From NCBI GenBank assembly GCA_032158295.1, contig CM063248.1:1529773-1593772 (forward strand): 64,000 nt of DNA. The letters are read 5' to 3'. This DNA comes from Pycnopodia helianthoides. Lineage: Eukaryota; Echinodermata; Asteroidea; Forcipulatida; Asteriidae. The first letter of the stretch is position 1; every line of letters begins with the position of its first letter. This document shows, in pieces, positions 45,477 through 56,378 of the stretch. Below the pieces are notes generated by a model that was given only the letters and a program-made list of their open reading frames with translations, made no database searches and had not been told where the DNA came from. A program made the translations under genes and the position numbers.

Positions 45477-45548
45477 GGGGTTGTAGCTCAGTGGTAGAGC
45501 GCGCGCTTTGCATGCGCGAGGCCCCGGGTTCAATCCCCGGCAGCTCCA
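45477..45548 (+). tRNA. tRNA-Ala (anticodon TGC)
   Basis: 72 nt without intron. Acceptor stem GGGGTTG/CAGCTCC (two wobble pairs), D-arm with box A TAGCTCAGTGGTAGAGC, anticodon stem GCGCG/CGCGA-side with loop CTTTGCATG (anticodon TGC), T-arm GGGTTCAATCC (box B), discriminator A. It reads alanine codons of the GCN box, chiefly GCA. No CCA in the genome copy, as usual in eukaryotes. Confidence 0.96.
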
Positions 45549-45554
45549 GTGATA

Positions 45555-45561
45555 TTTTTTT
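45555..45561 (+). terminator. RNA polymerase III T-run
   Basis: Seven T residues begin seven bases after the tRNA-Ala, the standard Pol III stop signal. Confidence 0.85.
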
Positions 45562-46629
45562 GTAATATTTTGTTCACATTGGGTAAGAAAAAAAATGTTT
45601 TTCAGTTAAAAAATAAAGAGCTTATCTATTAGTAAAAACAATATCTTTTTATCAAACTTTGAGTAAGTTATGACCCCAAAAATAGTTTTGACCCTATCAC
45701 GAGACTTTCTCAAAGGCAAAACAAAAAAATCATAAATATAACTTATTATAAGTTGCCTCCAGACTGTTCATCCCCATGGCCTGAACAGATGTCTTAGTCT
45801 TCCCCCACCCCACCCACAGATGTCCCTGATATAAACGTTTCTTATCTACTGCTAATTAATTACTTTAAGCTCCTTCCCTCATCTTTATTAATTCTCAAGT
45901 AATTTTTTCCCCACCCCTCTTTGTGTCACATCATCCAATTCCTTCTAGTGAGTGCTACTCCCACCCCACCTTTCTCCCCCTCTCTGATTGCTTTTATTTG
46001 TTCATCTTCTGTTTCTTATAACTGCATTCTGCTCCTTTATTTACACGCATTTCCACTGACTGCTTCTGTTACACTAAATCATATTTGCATTCATGTGTGT
46101 TATGTTGTCATCAGCAGTTTATCTGCACGATTCCAAAAAGAGTTTAAGCAGAAAAATTTACTGAGTAAATTAGTATACTTAGCAATAATGAATTGATTAC
46201 CTGTCAAAAGTAGTGTCTAGTACACAACATTTTGGCAGGTAACCTGTTTCTGCTATTAAAGCAAGATTTTATGGTGCTTAGCAAATTTGTGTGCTTGGCA
46301 GCTTTCTGAAGTTGGACCCAATGTCATTTTGGTTGGTACACAATTTGCAAGAGCCAACTACATTTCTCCAAGTACCAGTTGCCAAGTACTTTCCCACAAA
46401 ATTGCATTGTTTTTTTTTTAAAGTTGAAAAGTCTGTAAAACAGCACATTATGAAAAGCCATTTTCAAATGTGGTGCTACCACAAACCTATCCTTTGAAAT
46501 ATTGAATATTGAATTGTTAAAAGTAATTTTGAATGTCAAGTATTTCCGGTTAGTGCTTGTGGAAACTGCAAATCATCTCGACTCATTTATGAGTACAAAG
46601 AAAACTTTGTCCAATATTTTATTCTTTCT
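45562..46629. other. Pyrimidine-rich spacer, no gene seen
   Basis: T/C-rich sequence around 45780-46020. 46210-46330 is a decayed member of the TTTTGGTTGGTA / GCTTAGCA repeat families. Confidence 0.4.
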
Positions 46630-46954
46630 TCCTGCATTATTTTATTTGAAAGTCAACATCCTTATCAAGAGCAAATGTAATACAAAGTGAAAAAAGTTCT
46701 TCAAACAACTACATACAAAATGTTGTAAAATTAACCAGAACAATATTTTATACAAGAATTTTTATTTACAGTTTACATTTTTTCCCCATAGAACTTTCCT
46801 GAATCTTTTATTCTGTCTCTCAGTGTCCAACTCCCCCCCCCCCCCAGCTGCCCCAAAAGCCATAATTTAGAGAAAATAAATCTACTTCCAACAGCAGGAA
46901 TCCTCCCGTACTCTTGAAAGAGTTCAAACTCATACGGCAACTCATCAGCCAAAA

Positions 46955-47095
46955 TGGCGGCTACAGCTGTTGCTAGGTAGGGGTGTTACTAAGGAGTAAG
47001 GACATCCTAACTTCGCTTCATGATTACACAGGGATCAAGCCTCAACTGTAGCTGTAGCCATAGCTACCAATTTGGACACTGCCTCAGTCTCTGTT
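46955..47095. mobile_element. Harbinger-type MITE in copy A
   Basis: AAAATGGCGGCTACAGCTGT at the left and TGTAGCCATAGCTACCAATT with TGGACACTGCC at the right match the inverted ends of 25601-25739, diverged. Its counterpart in copy B is 54618-54750. Confidence 0.6.
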
Positions 47096-47476
47096 TCTTT
47101 AGATGGTTTTCTTGCCAAAATACAAATTATGATCAGTTTGGAGGTAAAGCCCCAGTTTAACAGAATAAACAAAACTACATAATAACAAGTAAATTTGCCT
47201 AGTGCACTATCTCTGATCCCAGCCACTAGTGAAAAATAAACAACAATTCAAAATAACCATAAAAGCTTATATTTTAGTGACTTTTAATTTGATACGGGAT
47301 GCTTCTGTTTGTAGCAACAGTTTTTTATTTTGTTTTTACCTGGGATAGAAGATGCCCAACCAGGCAAAAATAAGTATTATGACCTTCTGAAATAACCAAA
47401 TATTTATAATGATTGATAGATAGCTACATGCATTACTACTCTCTAGCTAATTTAAACAAGTGGTGGCATTTAAAGC

Positions 47477-47697
47477 CTGTGAGGGCAGAGATAGTTCTTG
47501 TGATTCTTGTGATTGAATTAGCTTGGGTGTGCATATTTGGCAGCACAGGCTGTATAACCCCAAGAGAGCCTGAGATGGTTTAAGGAATGGTATAAATGGC
47601 CCAGTGACTAGGGGTAATAGTATGGAGCGCCATAGAAGCGTCACTGAGTGACAGATTTGAGTGCTATAAGAAGCCACATTATTATTATTATTAAGTG
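47477..47697 (+). repeat. 5'-truncated SINE in copy A
   Basis: Equivalent to the 3' part (56157-56378) of the SINE in copy B: TGTGAGGGCAGAGATAGTTC to GTGCTATAAGAAGCCACATT with an ATT tail. The head was removed by the deletion that joins 47476 to the SINE body. Confidence 0.8.
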
Positions 47698-48699
47698 ATA
47701 TTTGGCTAACCACCATTTCCGTGGAATCTTTTTGAAACCGTTTTCGTAGCAAGTTGTTGTGATTAACAGCCTTATGAAATGAGCTCAGGTCAAAATATTA
47801 TTACAGAGGGGGCTCCAAGGTCAAACTCAGTTTTGTGATCCACTCATTTCCACAATAGTTAAAGAAAGGGGGAAAAAGTTACAAGTCTCTACCTCACATG
47901 AAAATGGTGTAAAATGCCACTGTGTTTGATACCCTCAAGTGCATTTTTTATTCAAAATCCAAAAACGTTAGATGACGTCACATTTCAAAACTATGGTCTG
48001 TACATTTGTGTGCGAATTCTAATGATTTTCAAACAAACCACACAGAATTTGAACTAATGACTGGCGCAGAATTTCCTCTTTGAAATGTACAGACCCATTT
48101 GTTTCTGCTGCGTGATGACGTCATGTTTCAATTTCGCTCTAAAAGAGTATCAAATTAAATGATATTTACATCATTCTAGCGTGGTAGAGATTTTTTTACC
48201 ACTTTCATGAGGGCTCTATCTATTGAGTGCACCACAAAACTCATTTCGACCTTGGAGCCCCTTTTTAATACTACTTAAGGCAAAAAAAAAAGAGCTGGCA
48301 ACCATCTTGAAAAATAGCCTTGTCACTTGTCTTGAAAAATGCGATGGGCGGCCATTAAAAAAAGAAAAAGAAAAAAAGGCCCAACTCCTTCATTTTTTCA
48401 AAAAGGCATGACGCTAAACATGTACTACAAAGGTTTTTTTAAAAGAAACCACTGGGTCTAGGGGCAGATTTCATGTAGACTTGACTCAAGTCCCAATACC
48501 GTGCAAGGCCCTTCCTTGCCTCATCGTCAAAAACTATTGTTTTACGCTCTGCATTCCCCAACCTGTTCCGCGCAATAGCTACATTTTGTCGGTGAGGGCC
48601 ACTGGTAGATGACTGCACTGTGGCTGCATGCTGGTGCGTTACATTGCGTTGGGGACCTCGCACGAGAAAGGGACTTGAATCAAGTTTAGATTTCATGAA

Positions 48700-48965
48700 G
48701 AGCTATAAGATTGACCTTAACTGAGTACATGTATCAACCTAAAGCAAAGTGTGATGTCACAATACAAATCACTATGGCAATACTGACAATCATCATAAGA
48801 TGAATCTTAGCGCTTTGTGAAATTGAGAACGTGGCTAGATTTCACAAAGCACTACGCTGATATTCATCTATAAAAGATGAGTTGTTAGTATTGCCATAGT
48901 GATTTATAGGCCTATTGTTGTGACATCACACTTTGCTTAGCAATTAAGATTGATTTGTGAAATCG
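48700..48965. repeat. Paired TTTCACAAAG repeats in copy A
   Basis: Units of the family at 28105-28355, back to back (CATAAGATGAATCTTAGCGC and GATTTCACAAAGCACTACGC). Counterpart 57890-58255 in copy B. Confidence 0.65.
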
Positions 48966-49362
48966 GCCCAAGTAAATTGAGCATTGGGACACTGCAGTCC
49001 TGCAGTCAGTACTTTTTCCAATCATACTTCAATTCTAAACCTTCTTCCTAGATAGTGTCATAGATTGGTAAAAAGCTCCACAAAATAATGACCATCAAAA
49101 CTTACTTGATGAGAAGCACTGCAGCTATTGATATTTAAGCTTATTGATAATATTTATAAACTATTTCGAGAACAATTCTAGATAATAGTTCACCCCAAAA
49201 CAATTGAGAAATGTGACAATTCTATCCAAGGCTCAAACATTGCTGCATGCATGTAACCATGGTAATTTGTGCAGTCCATTCGAAAAGAAATATTAGACAA
49301 TTTTAAACTCAAAATAGTGGGAAAAGAAGGCTATTCTTCTGCCGCGAACTGCTGACCTCAAT

Positions 49363-50745
49363 TTAGAAATCCATACTTGTGACTTGAAGCAGTTGTTCAA
49401 CCATGTCAATATCATCATCTACATCTGAGATTAGAGATTGAAGATCCACAGCACGTGAACATGATGCCCCGACTGAACCTCCCTGATCATCGTGAGCCGT
49501 CTTATTGGATGGACTCTCCGCACTTTGTTGCCGTTTTTTTAGGGCTTTCATCATCAGCACAGTACCATGTAGACCCTTGGCGACACCCATACCATTTAAA
49601 TACTTCATAATGTTTACCCCACAGTTATTCTTTCTGAGCTGTAGAGAAATACAGCCTTGGATGAAGGAAAACACCTTTGACTTATGAGAAAATAAAATAA
49701 CGGACAGCATAAATCCCAAGCGCCTGTCGAGAATAACTTTTGCCTGCTTGCGAGACAAACATTTTTGTCCAAGAAGGGTCCTCTTCTTGCTTCTCTCCCA
49801 CTTCCTAGGATCAGGAAGTGCTGCCTTCAAAACATGCACAAGAAAAGGCATGGGCGATGAAGCCTCCTCAATGATGTCAGCCCAAGGTATGAATTTAAGG
49901 TAGTCGAACATGGGCGGTTTAGTAAGCATCATGCCTTGCTTTGGGTATGCTTTGATGTCTTTTGTGATATATTCACTGACAAGTTTATAAAACGCTTGTC
50001 TCGCTTTTTTGCTTTTTCCTATAAGTGTAAGAAATGCTTTTTTATACTGGCTATTATTGATGTCGTCAATGGCCGCCTTTTTAAACCCTCCTAGGACTCT
50101 CTTCTTGGAGTTGAAATTGGAACAGTACTTGCTTGTCGTCTCTCTATAGTAGAGAGGGACACTTACAACTCTTTTCCTGGTCTTCATTGAATGCGGGGTC
50201 CTTGTCATTCCTCTTGTAGATTTTCTAACCTTTATTTGTAGTTCTTTTTGAACAACAGGGATGCATTTGTAGCATAGAAATCCTTCCTTGCCATCAAAGG
50301 CTTCAAGAGGAATACGGCAGGCATGCAAGCTTTTTCTGTCGTACCCCTTACATTTGACATTTTTAACAAATACAGCTTTGCAATTCAAACATGTCATGGA
50401 TTCATCGTTTGCCTTGCCCTTGGCAATGTTAGAGTTAATGGACTCCGACTCCACCGAGTTAATACCCAACTCAACATCATGAATGCAATTGGAGCACAGA
50501 CGGCCTGTGTTAATGTTAGGATTACTTCTGGTACTTTTCCCAAATGCAGCTTTACAATTCGAACACGTCTGCGATTCACCATGTTCACTGTTTGCCTTGG
50601 CCCTGTTAACCGATTCAACATCATGGAAGCACCTGGAGCAGAGAAAGCCCGTTTTTCCGGGCACACCGCCGACTTCTGCACTTTGAAATTTCCACCTCTT
50701 GACACCCTTCGGCAGTGAAACATTGCACTTGGAGCAAGACTTCAT
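49363..50745 (-). CDS. Unrecognised CxxC-repeat protein, copy A (460 aa)
   Basis: Single open frame, no intron. I start at the ATG at 50745 (MKSCSKCNVSL) because it is shared with copy B; the frame is open further upstream but meets the foldback insertion. Three modules carry pairs of CxxC: CSKC...FLCSRC, TCSNC...RLCSNC and TCLNC...FLCYKC, likely zinc-binding. A basic segment follows (KSTRGMTRTPHSMKTRKRVV), then a predicted mostly helical part (KKARQAFYKLVSEYITKDIK, FDYLKFIPWADIIEEASSPM, SRKQAKVILDRRLGFMLSVI, SFIQGCISLQLRKNNCGVNI) and an acidic end (SDVDDDIDMVEQLLQ). I loosely recall large invertebrate families with Cys-rich starts and a conserved helical part, but cannot name one. No transmembrane or signal segment. 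Function unknown. Confidence 0.8.
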   Translation of the reverse strand: MKSCSKCNVSLPKGVKRWKFQSAEVGGVPGKTGFLCSRCFHDVESVNRAKANSEHGESQTCSNCKAAFGKSTRSNPNINTGRLCSNCIHDVELGINSVESESINSNIAKGKANDESMTCLNCKAVFVKNVKCKGYDRKSLHACRIPLEAFDGKEGFLCYKCIPVVQKELQIKVRKSTRGMTRTPHSMKTRKRVVSVPLYYRETTSKYCSNFNSKKRVLGGFKKAAIDDINNSQYKKAFLTLIGKSKKARQAFYKLVSEYITKDIKAYPKQGMMLTKPPMFDYLKFIPWADIIEEASSPMPFLVHVLKAALPDPRKWERSKKRTLLGQKCLSRKQAKVILDRRLGFMLSVILFSHKSKVFSFIQGCISLQLRKNNCGVNIMKYLNGMGVAKGLHGTVLMMKALKKRQQSAESPSNKTAHDDQGGSVGASCSRAVDLQSLISDVDDDIDMVEQLLQVTSMDF

Positions 50746-50842
50746 TTTGATACACCTTCTCACGATCACAACGGCAACACGAAAATAACCTATAGTATTT
50801 ACTTCCAAAGATTTAACTGCACGTGAAGCGTTTCCATCCAAC

Positions 50843-51646
50843 GGATTCAAGTCAACTCGGTCTCATGTCAACTCGGTCCGAGTCAACTCGGTCCGAAGTC
50901 AACTCGGTCCGAGGTCATCTCGGTCCGAAGTGAACTCGGTCCGAGGTAAACTCGGTCCGAGGTAAACTCGGTCCGAAGTTTACTCGGTCCGAGGTAAACT
51001 CGGTTCGAGGTCATCTCGGTCCGAAGTTAATTCGGTCCGAAGTCAACTCGGTCTGAGGTCATCTCGGTCCGAAGTTAACTCGGTCCGAGGTAAACTCGGT
51101 CCGAAGTCAACTCGCCCGTATTATTCAATGGCCTGGTTCCCGTCGCGTTTGTTTTCAGTTGTCGGACGGACAACAACCATTCTAAGTTTTTGCGGGAGAC
51201 TTCGGACGAAATCAAATACAAACAAATTTTTCATGTTGTAAACTATTGCAAGTGAAGGTTGGTGAAGGAAATTATGCCTTACCGAAGGCACTGTGGGGGA
51301 AGAGCTTTGTAATTGTAATTGTATAGGATACTTGCACTTATTGGAATTATTGAACTAAATAAACTCAAAAAGAAGACAGTTGCTCTTGAGGGATTTTAAT
51401 TATTTAATTTAAAATGGTAATTTTCTTAGTTATATGAGAAAGTTACAAGCCTTCATTTCAGGTTTTGTTTCGAAACACCATGATCTGTATCGCTCAGAGA
51501 AAAAATATGAACACCGTGTCATGCAGTTTAGGCTAACTTCGAGTTGACTTCGGACCGAGTTGACATGGGACCGAGTTGACTTCGGACCGAGTTGACTTCG
51601 GACCGAGTTGACTCGGACCGAGTTGACTTCGGACTGAGTTGACCCG
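50843..51646. mobile_element. Foldback element with 18-bp terminal tandem repeats
   Basis: The left end is about 15 units of a 17-18-bp repeat (GTCAACTCGGTCCGAA and variants, 50853-51113). The right end is 6-7 units of the reverse complement (GACTTCGGACCGAGTT, 51537-51645). About 420 bp lie between. Direct ATCCAAC at 50836-50842 and 51647-51653, occurring once (diverged, ATCAAGC) in copy B, marks a 7-bp target duplication. No transposase frame. Confidence 0.85.
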
Positions 51647-51699
51647 ATCCAACTAGTCTAGACTTGTCAGTCAAAAAATAGTCAAGTTGGGGCGCGAAT

Positions 51700-51868
51700 T
51701 TTGGATTAGCGGCTAAAGCTACGGCTACCACTGTTGCTAAGGGGGTGTTTCTTAGGAGGTCATATTCATAGAGCTATATATATTGACAACATATATAGCT
51801 CTATGGTCATATTATACTTCTTCATACGCATGAAAGCGGTGATCCAGCCGTAGCTGCAGCTGATGACT
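51700..51868. mobile_element. Harbinger-type MITE relative in copy A
   Basis: TTTGGATTAGCGGCTAAAGC left and CCGTAGCTGCAGCTGATG right recall the ends of 25601-25739. Counterpart 60235-60356. It is interrupted by the 38-bp palindrome. Confidence 0.5.
51767..51804. mobile_element. 38-bp palindromic insertion with 9-bp target duplication
   Basis: ATAGAGCTATATAT and its reverse complement make almost the whole insert (arms about 18 bp, one mismatch). GGTCATATT stands on both sides (51758-51766, 51805-51813). Copy B has the site once (GGTCATACT, about 60279), without the palindrome. Confidence 0.8.
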
Positions 51869-52129
51869 GCGTAAACGAATAATAGTACCAGTAGTAGTGT
51901 ACTAGCTAGCTAGCTGGGGCGATTTGCGTAGCTGACCTTGTTGATCTCGGACTTAAATAATAAAAAGTTCAGCGTCAATTTACGATTTGTATCACGCATG
52001 AGTGGTATGTTTAATGGTTCTGGATCATGTAAACAATAGGTGACCTCACTTGACATCTTAGAAAAAGTCCTCTTTCCATTGCAGGGAAAATAAGAAAGAT
52101 AAAAAACATTCATTCACACCTTGTTCAGA

Positions 52130-53080
52130 CAAATATTTCTTTGGTATCAGAACCAGCACAAAAACTTGAATAACTATTTATATTTCCAACAAAAAATAGT
52201 CAATGGCCTGACGTTTCGACCCTAGCAGAGTCTTCCTCTTTAATTAATTGTGATAACATTGATTGAACAGACTGTGATTTAACCCCGGTCTTGAATTGAT
52301 CAGTTAAAACTGTTCCGAAGTTGAACAGCAACACTTTGAAATGAGCGAGAACCATAGGATGCAGTTGTAATTGCCCGGGCTGACAGAAGATATTTGTTTT
52401 TGGAACATAGCTTTCTAGCTGGTTGAAGGTGCTGAATTAAATCCTTGAGATAAGCAGAAGCTGTACACGATGTACCCCACAAGAAGTTACTAGTTATAGT
52501 TAATTTTGGCTTGAGATGCTGTATGGCCTGGACTTCCTATCTAGGTAATATTGGTTCTACATGTAGAATCGAGTACAACAATAATATGAAAAGAACGAAA
52601 ATCATTTATTCATTATTCACTTTTTATTTGAACCATGTCGGATGTTTCTATTGCTGTACGACTCAATGAAACATTTCATCTCAACAGAGAAGATATTCGA
52701 CTAACTTGACAAATCAAATCAATACCAATACGGTTCGTAAAAAATAACCAGTAGTTTGAAACAACCTTTTCTAATTACCGAAACAGCACTTTTGTAACGG
52801 TAGATTGAAGACCTCTGAATGCATACAAATCTTCATTGTATAAACAACATATGAAACTATATTGTTATTAATTAGCCTACATATCAAAAAGTAGTTAATG
52901 GCGACCGTAATGAATTGAATTTAGCAAATAATTTTGTTGAAGAAAAAAAGGGGCTAAATTTCAAATTTAAGGCCAACACTGACAAGTTTTTTGCATTTAC
53001 TCTACAGTCTTCTGTATTAAAAATTTTTCGATTGATAAATATTTATTTATATGGTTTACAAATCACTTTTCAAGATATTC
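52130..53080. other. Intergenic part of copy A, no gene seen
   Basis: Includes the dispersed motif GGCCTGACGTTTCGACCCTA with GCAGAGTCTTC at 52206-52236. It is otherwise AT-rich and collinear with 60650-62540 in copy B. Confidence 0.5.
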
Positions 53081-53085
53081 ATTAA

Positions 53086-53307
53086 CCCTCCTACTCTCAG
53101 TGACTCTTGGCAACATTTTCCTGTGAGTTGACCAACCATTTGAAACCATTCGACTGCCAAGGTTGTGTACGGTGGCACAACTGTGCACAGAACTAACTGT
53201 GTACTGTGCACATGCATTCCCTCATGGTATAATTTTGCAGGCTGGCATAGTTTATATATCATTCAAAACCACAGTGAATGGTATTGAATGGTCAGACAGC
53301 AAGAGGG
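53086..53307. mobile_element. TTAA-site MITE, second family, copy 2 (polymorphic between duplicates)
   Basis: TTAA at 53082-53085 and 53308-53311; ends CCCTCCTACTCTC and GACAGCAAGAGGG. Copy B has the empty site TTAA at 62549-62552 with identical flanks (AAGATATTC, AGCGTTGA). Same family as 42122-42459. Confidence 0.9.
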
Positions 53308-53770
53308 TTAAAGCGTTGAAGTATCGATCACTGCAAGGTTAGCAATGATTCAAAGGGTAAACCGTGATAGCTAGATTCATTTTCCTGCTGTCATATAAAT
53401 AAGGTCTCATTATTGTCTCTAAAATTCAGCCATTTGCATTCTACAGCATCACCAGGTATACGTAGACAATGTCACCATGTTTACAAGTGCCATTGTACAT
53501 TCAAGGGCATTTCCTAGTAGGCAAGATCATACATTAGTCATGTGACAAAATTTACCTTTTCTGTCCTGTCATAAAATCCAATCATTGCTTTTGTGCACAA
53601 AATTGAGTTACAAGATAAAACAATTTAAAACAAAAACATAGCTCGCCTGAATTGCCCTAAATTCTACCAAGGTCTTTTACAAAGTTGACCTAAAGAATCA
53701 CAACTTATTGATTCAACTAATATCATAGATCATCAAACAGTGATTATCACTTTGATTTATAAGCATCAAC

Positions 53771-53918
53771 AATGGGAGACTTTTGAACACTAGATGGCTT
53801 CAGACATACCAGGTAAAATGCCATTGTTTGCATAGTTCTAAGCCTGCACACATTGCCGAGAACAGTGGAATTACCTGGTATGTCTGCTGTCACCTAGCTT
53901 CTGTAAAGTCTCCCATTG
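53771..53918. mobile_element. MITE-like element with AATGGGAGACTTT ends
   Basis: AATGGGAGACTTT and an inner ACATACCAGGTAAA are mirrored by TTACCTGGTATGTCTGCTGT and AAGTCTCCCATT. It is present in both duplicates (B: about 63040-63185), so it is older than the duplication. Confidence 0.7.
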
Positions 53919-54617
53919 CGTTTTCTGTCAATAAGAAGAGAAAACAAAGCCTCTTTAATTACTTCCCTTAACCCACGTATATAAATGGGAACCTGTGAGA
54001 ACTGAGACAGCATTGTGTTGGATTAACCCCTTAGCACTAATTTAAACCGCTTGGGGGTTTAATGCTCCTAAGGAAGTTAGAGGAATGTATGCCCAATGAA
54101 CAGGGATAATGTTGTTAAGCCCCTTGATCTGGCTACTAGTACTAGGATATATACCTGCATTATTTTATTTGAAAGTCAATATCCTTGCCAAGAGCAAATG
54201 TAATACAAAGTGAAAAAAGTTCTTCAAATAACTACATACAAAATGTTGTAACATTAACCAGAACAATATTTTATACAATGATATTATTTACAGTTTACAT
54301 TTTTTCCCCAAAGAACTTTCCTGATACTTTTATTCTGTCTCTCAGTGTCCATCCCCCCCCCAAAAAAAAGCCATAATTTGGAGGAAATAAATCTACTTCC
54401 AACAGCAGGCTGGGATCCTCCCACACTCTCGAACAGGCATACAACTGTAATTTCACCAAAAAAGAGGAACTTACAAAATTTCAATGATTTTGTACAGTAT
54501 TTTTCAATTTTGAATGGTAAAACTGAGAATAAAAAAGAGGAAATCAGCTGATCCAAGGAAAAGTTGCATGCCTGCTTGAAAGAGTTCAAACTCATACGGC
54601 AACTCATCAGCCAAAAT

Positions 54618-54750
54618 GGCGGCTACAGCTGTTGCTAGGTAGGGGTGTTACTAAGGAGTAAGGACATCCTGTACTTCGCTTCATGATGACACAGGGATCA
54701 AGCCGCAACTGAAGCTGTAGCCATAGCCGCCAATTCGGACACTGCCTCAG
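54618..54750. mobile_element. Harbinger-type MITE in copy B
   Basis: TGGCGGCTACAGCTGTTGCT to GTAGCCATAGCCGCCAATTC with GGACACTGCC; counterpart of 46955-47095. Confidence 0.6.
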
Positions 54751-55288
54751 ACTCTGTTTCCTTTGATGGTTTTCTCGCCAAAATACAAATTATGATCAGT
54801 TTGGAGGTAAAGCCCCAGTTTAACAGAATAAACAAAACTACATAATAACAAGTAAATTTGCCTAGTGCACTATCTCTGATCCCATCCACTAATGAAACAC
54901 AAACAATGATACAAAATAACCATAAAAGGCTCTTATTTTAGTGACTTTTAATTTGATACAGGATGCTTTTGTTTGTAGTAACAGTTTTTGGTTTGGTTTT
55001 TACCTGGGATAGACGATGCCCAACCAGGCAAAAATAAGTATTATGACCTTCTAAAATAACCAAATATCTATAAAAATTGATTGATAGATAGCTACATGCA
55101 TTACTACTCTCTAGTTAATTTAAACAAGTGGTGGCATTTAAAGCCAATGTCATTAAATGTAAAAGTCAATTTAAAATAACAAAATAACATGTTGTCGCAT
55201 CTGTGCCAACATGTCATATTGGTTTACATGTGTATCTCGCACAAAAATGCTCCGTGCAAAACCTATCTCGTCTCACAATTCAAGACAC

Positions 55289-55383
55289 AAAAAATTAGTT
55301 AGTGGCCTGACGTTTCGACCTTAGCAGAGTCTTCGAGAAAGACTCTGCTAGGGTCGAAACGTCAGGCCACTAACTAATTTTTT
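55289..55383. repeat. 95-bp palindrome built from a dispersed motif
   Basis: Arms of about 45 bp (AAAAAATTAGTTAGTGGCCT ... GCAGAGTCTT) around a 5-base turn, one mismatch. The arm contains GGCCTGACGTTTCGACC with TAGCAGAGTCTT, which also occurs singly at 52206, 60724 and, reversed, 55813-55858. I associate this motif with interspersed retroelements of marine invertebrates; a Penelope-like terminal repeat is possible but unproven. Confidence 0.85.
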
Positions 55384-56006
55384 GCATTTATACTACAGGT
55401 CCTTTTGGTTGGTAAGCAGTTTGCAACAGCTAATTCTATTTTTTCAAATCAAGACACAGGTACCCCTTCCTCAGTTATGAAGAAAATAATGAATTGATGG
55501 AATTATAAGACAATCAGGGGCTATTAGCCAGTGTAACTTAAAATAAGTGTGATACAATAAAGCCCATACATGGTTTAAAGAATAAACCCCTTTGACCCCC
55601 CCCCCAAAAAGGGGCTATCTTCTAGTTCCACCCTTAATCATTTAACCGCCCCCCCCCCTCCAGTCACTACTAACCAGTCATGACCTTTACACAAGGAACC
55701 CTACCAATCACTTGATGCCAAGTGGGTAATTCCACCTTAATTTGATACCATTGTGTATTATAGGCAGACACATGACTAGACCTCATTTATAAAGCTGCTA
55801 AGCAGAAAAGAGTGCCTTCGAGAAAGACTCTGTTAGGGTAGAAACGTCAGGCCTTCAACCAATTTTTTGGCATTTATACTGTAGGTCCTTTTTGGTTGGT
55901 GCGCAGTTTGCAACTGCTAATTCTATTTTCTCAGAAAAAAAAGTGCCTAAAAATTTACTTGCTATGAAGAAATTTGCTGGGAACCAGCCACAAGCATTGA
56001 ACATGT

Positions 56007-56378
56007 GGCGTGTCGTGGCCACCTGTTTTAGTGCATTGAACTCAAGTTCCGTTGGCTAAGTCATCAAGATGTGGGTTCGAATCCAGGTCATGACACTTGT
56101 GTCCTTGAGCAAAACATTGAACTAAACTGCTTCTCATCACCAAAGGGTGAATGGGTACCTGTGAGGGCAGAGATAGTTCTTGTGATTCTTGTGATTGAAT
56201 TAGCTTGGTGCGCTGCATATTTGGCAGCACAGGCTGTATAACCCCAAGAGAGCTGAGATGGTTTAAGGAATGGTAAAAAATGGCCCAGTGACCAGGGGTA
56301 ATAGTAATGGAGCGCCATGAACGTCACTGAGTGACAGATTTGAGTGCTATAAGAAGCCATCGTTATTATTATTATTAC
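56007..56378 (+). repeat. tRNA-derived SINE, full length, in copy B
   Basis: Head GTGGCGTGTCGTGGCC at 56007, box B-like GGGTTCGAATCCAGG at 56071, body with TGTGAGGGCAGAGATAGTTC, tail GTGCTATAAGAAGCC and an ATT microsatellite. Same tail as 36663 and 5365. Confidence 0.8.

Larger units (their letters stand above)
46630..54151. repeat. Tandem segmental duplication, copy A
   Basis: Begins CCTGCATTATTTTATTTGAA (46630) and ends ...CTACTAGTACTAGGATATA (about 54151), directly followed by the same start sequence of copy B. Aligned by eye, the two copies keep order and orientation throughout. A lacks about 1 kb (B 55145-56156) and about 0.6 kb (B 56378-56985). A alone has the foldback element, the 38-bp palindrome and the MITE at 53086. 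Confidence 0.93.

Noticed and set aside
55355..55372. Complete hammerhead ribozyme
   Set aside because: GTCGAAACGTC is suggestive, but I could not find the CTGANGA core box at the needed distance in any copy.
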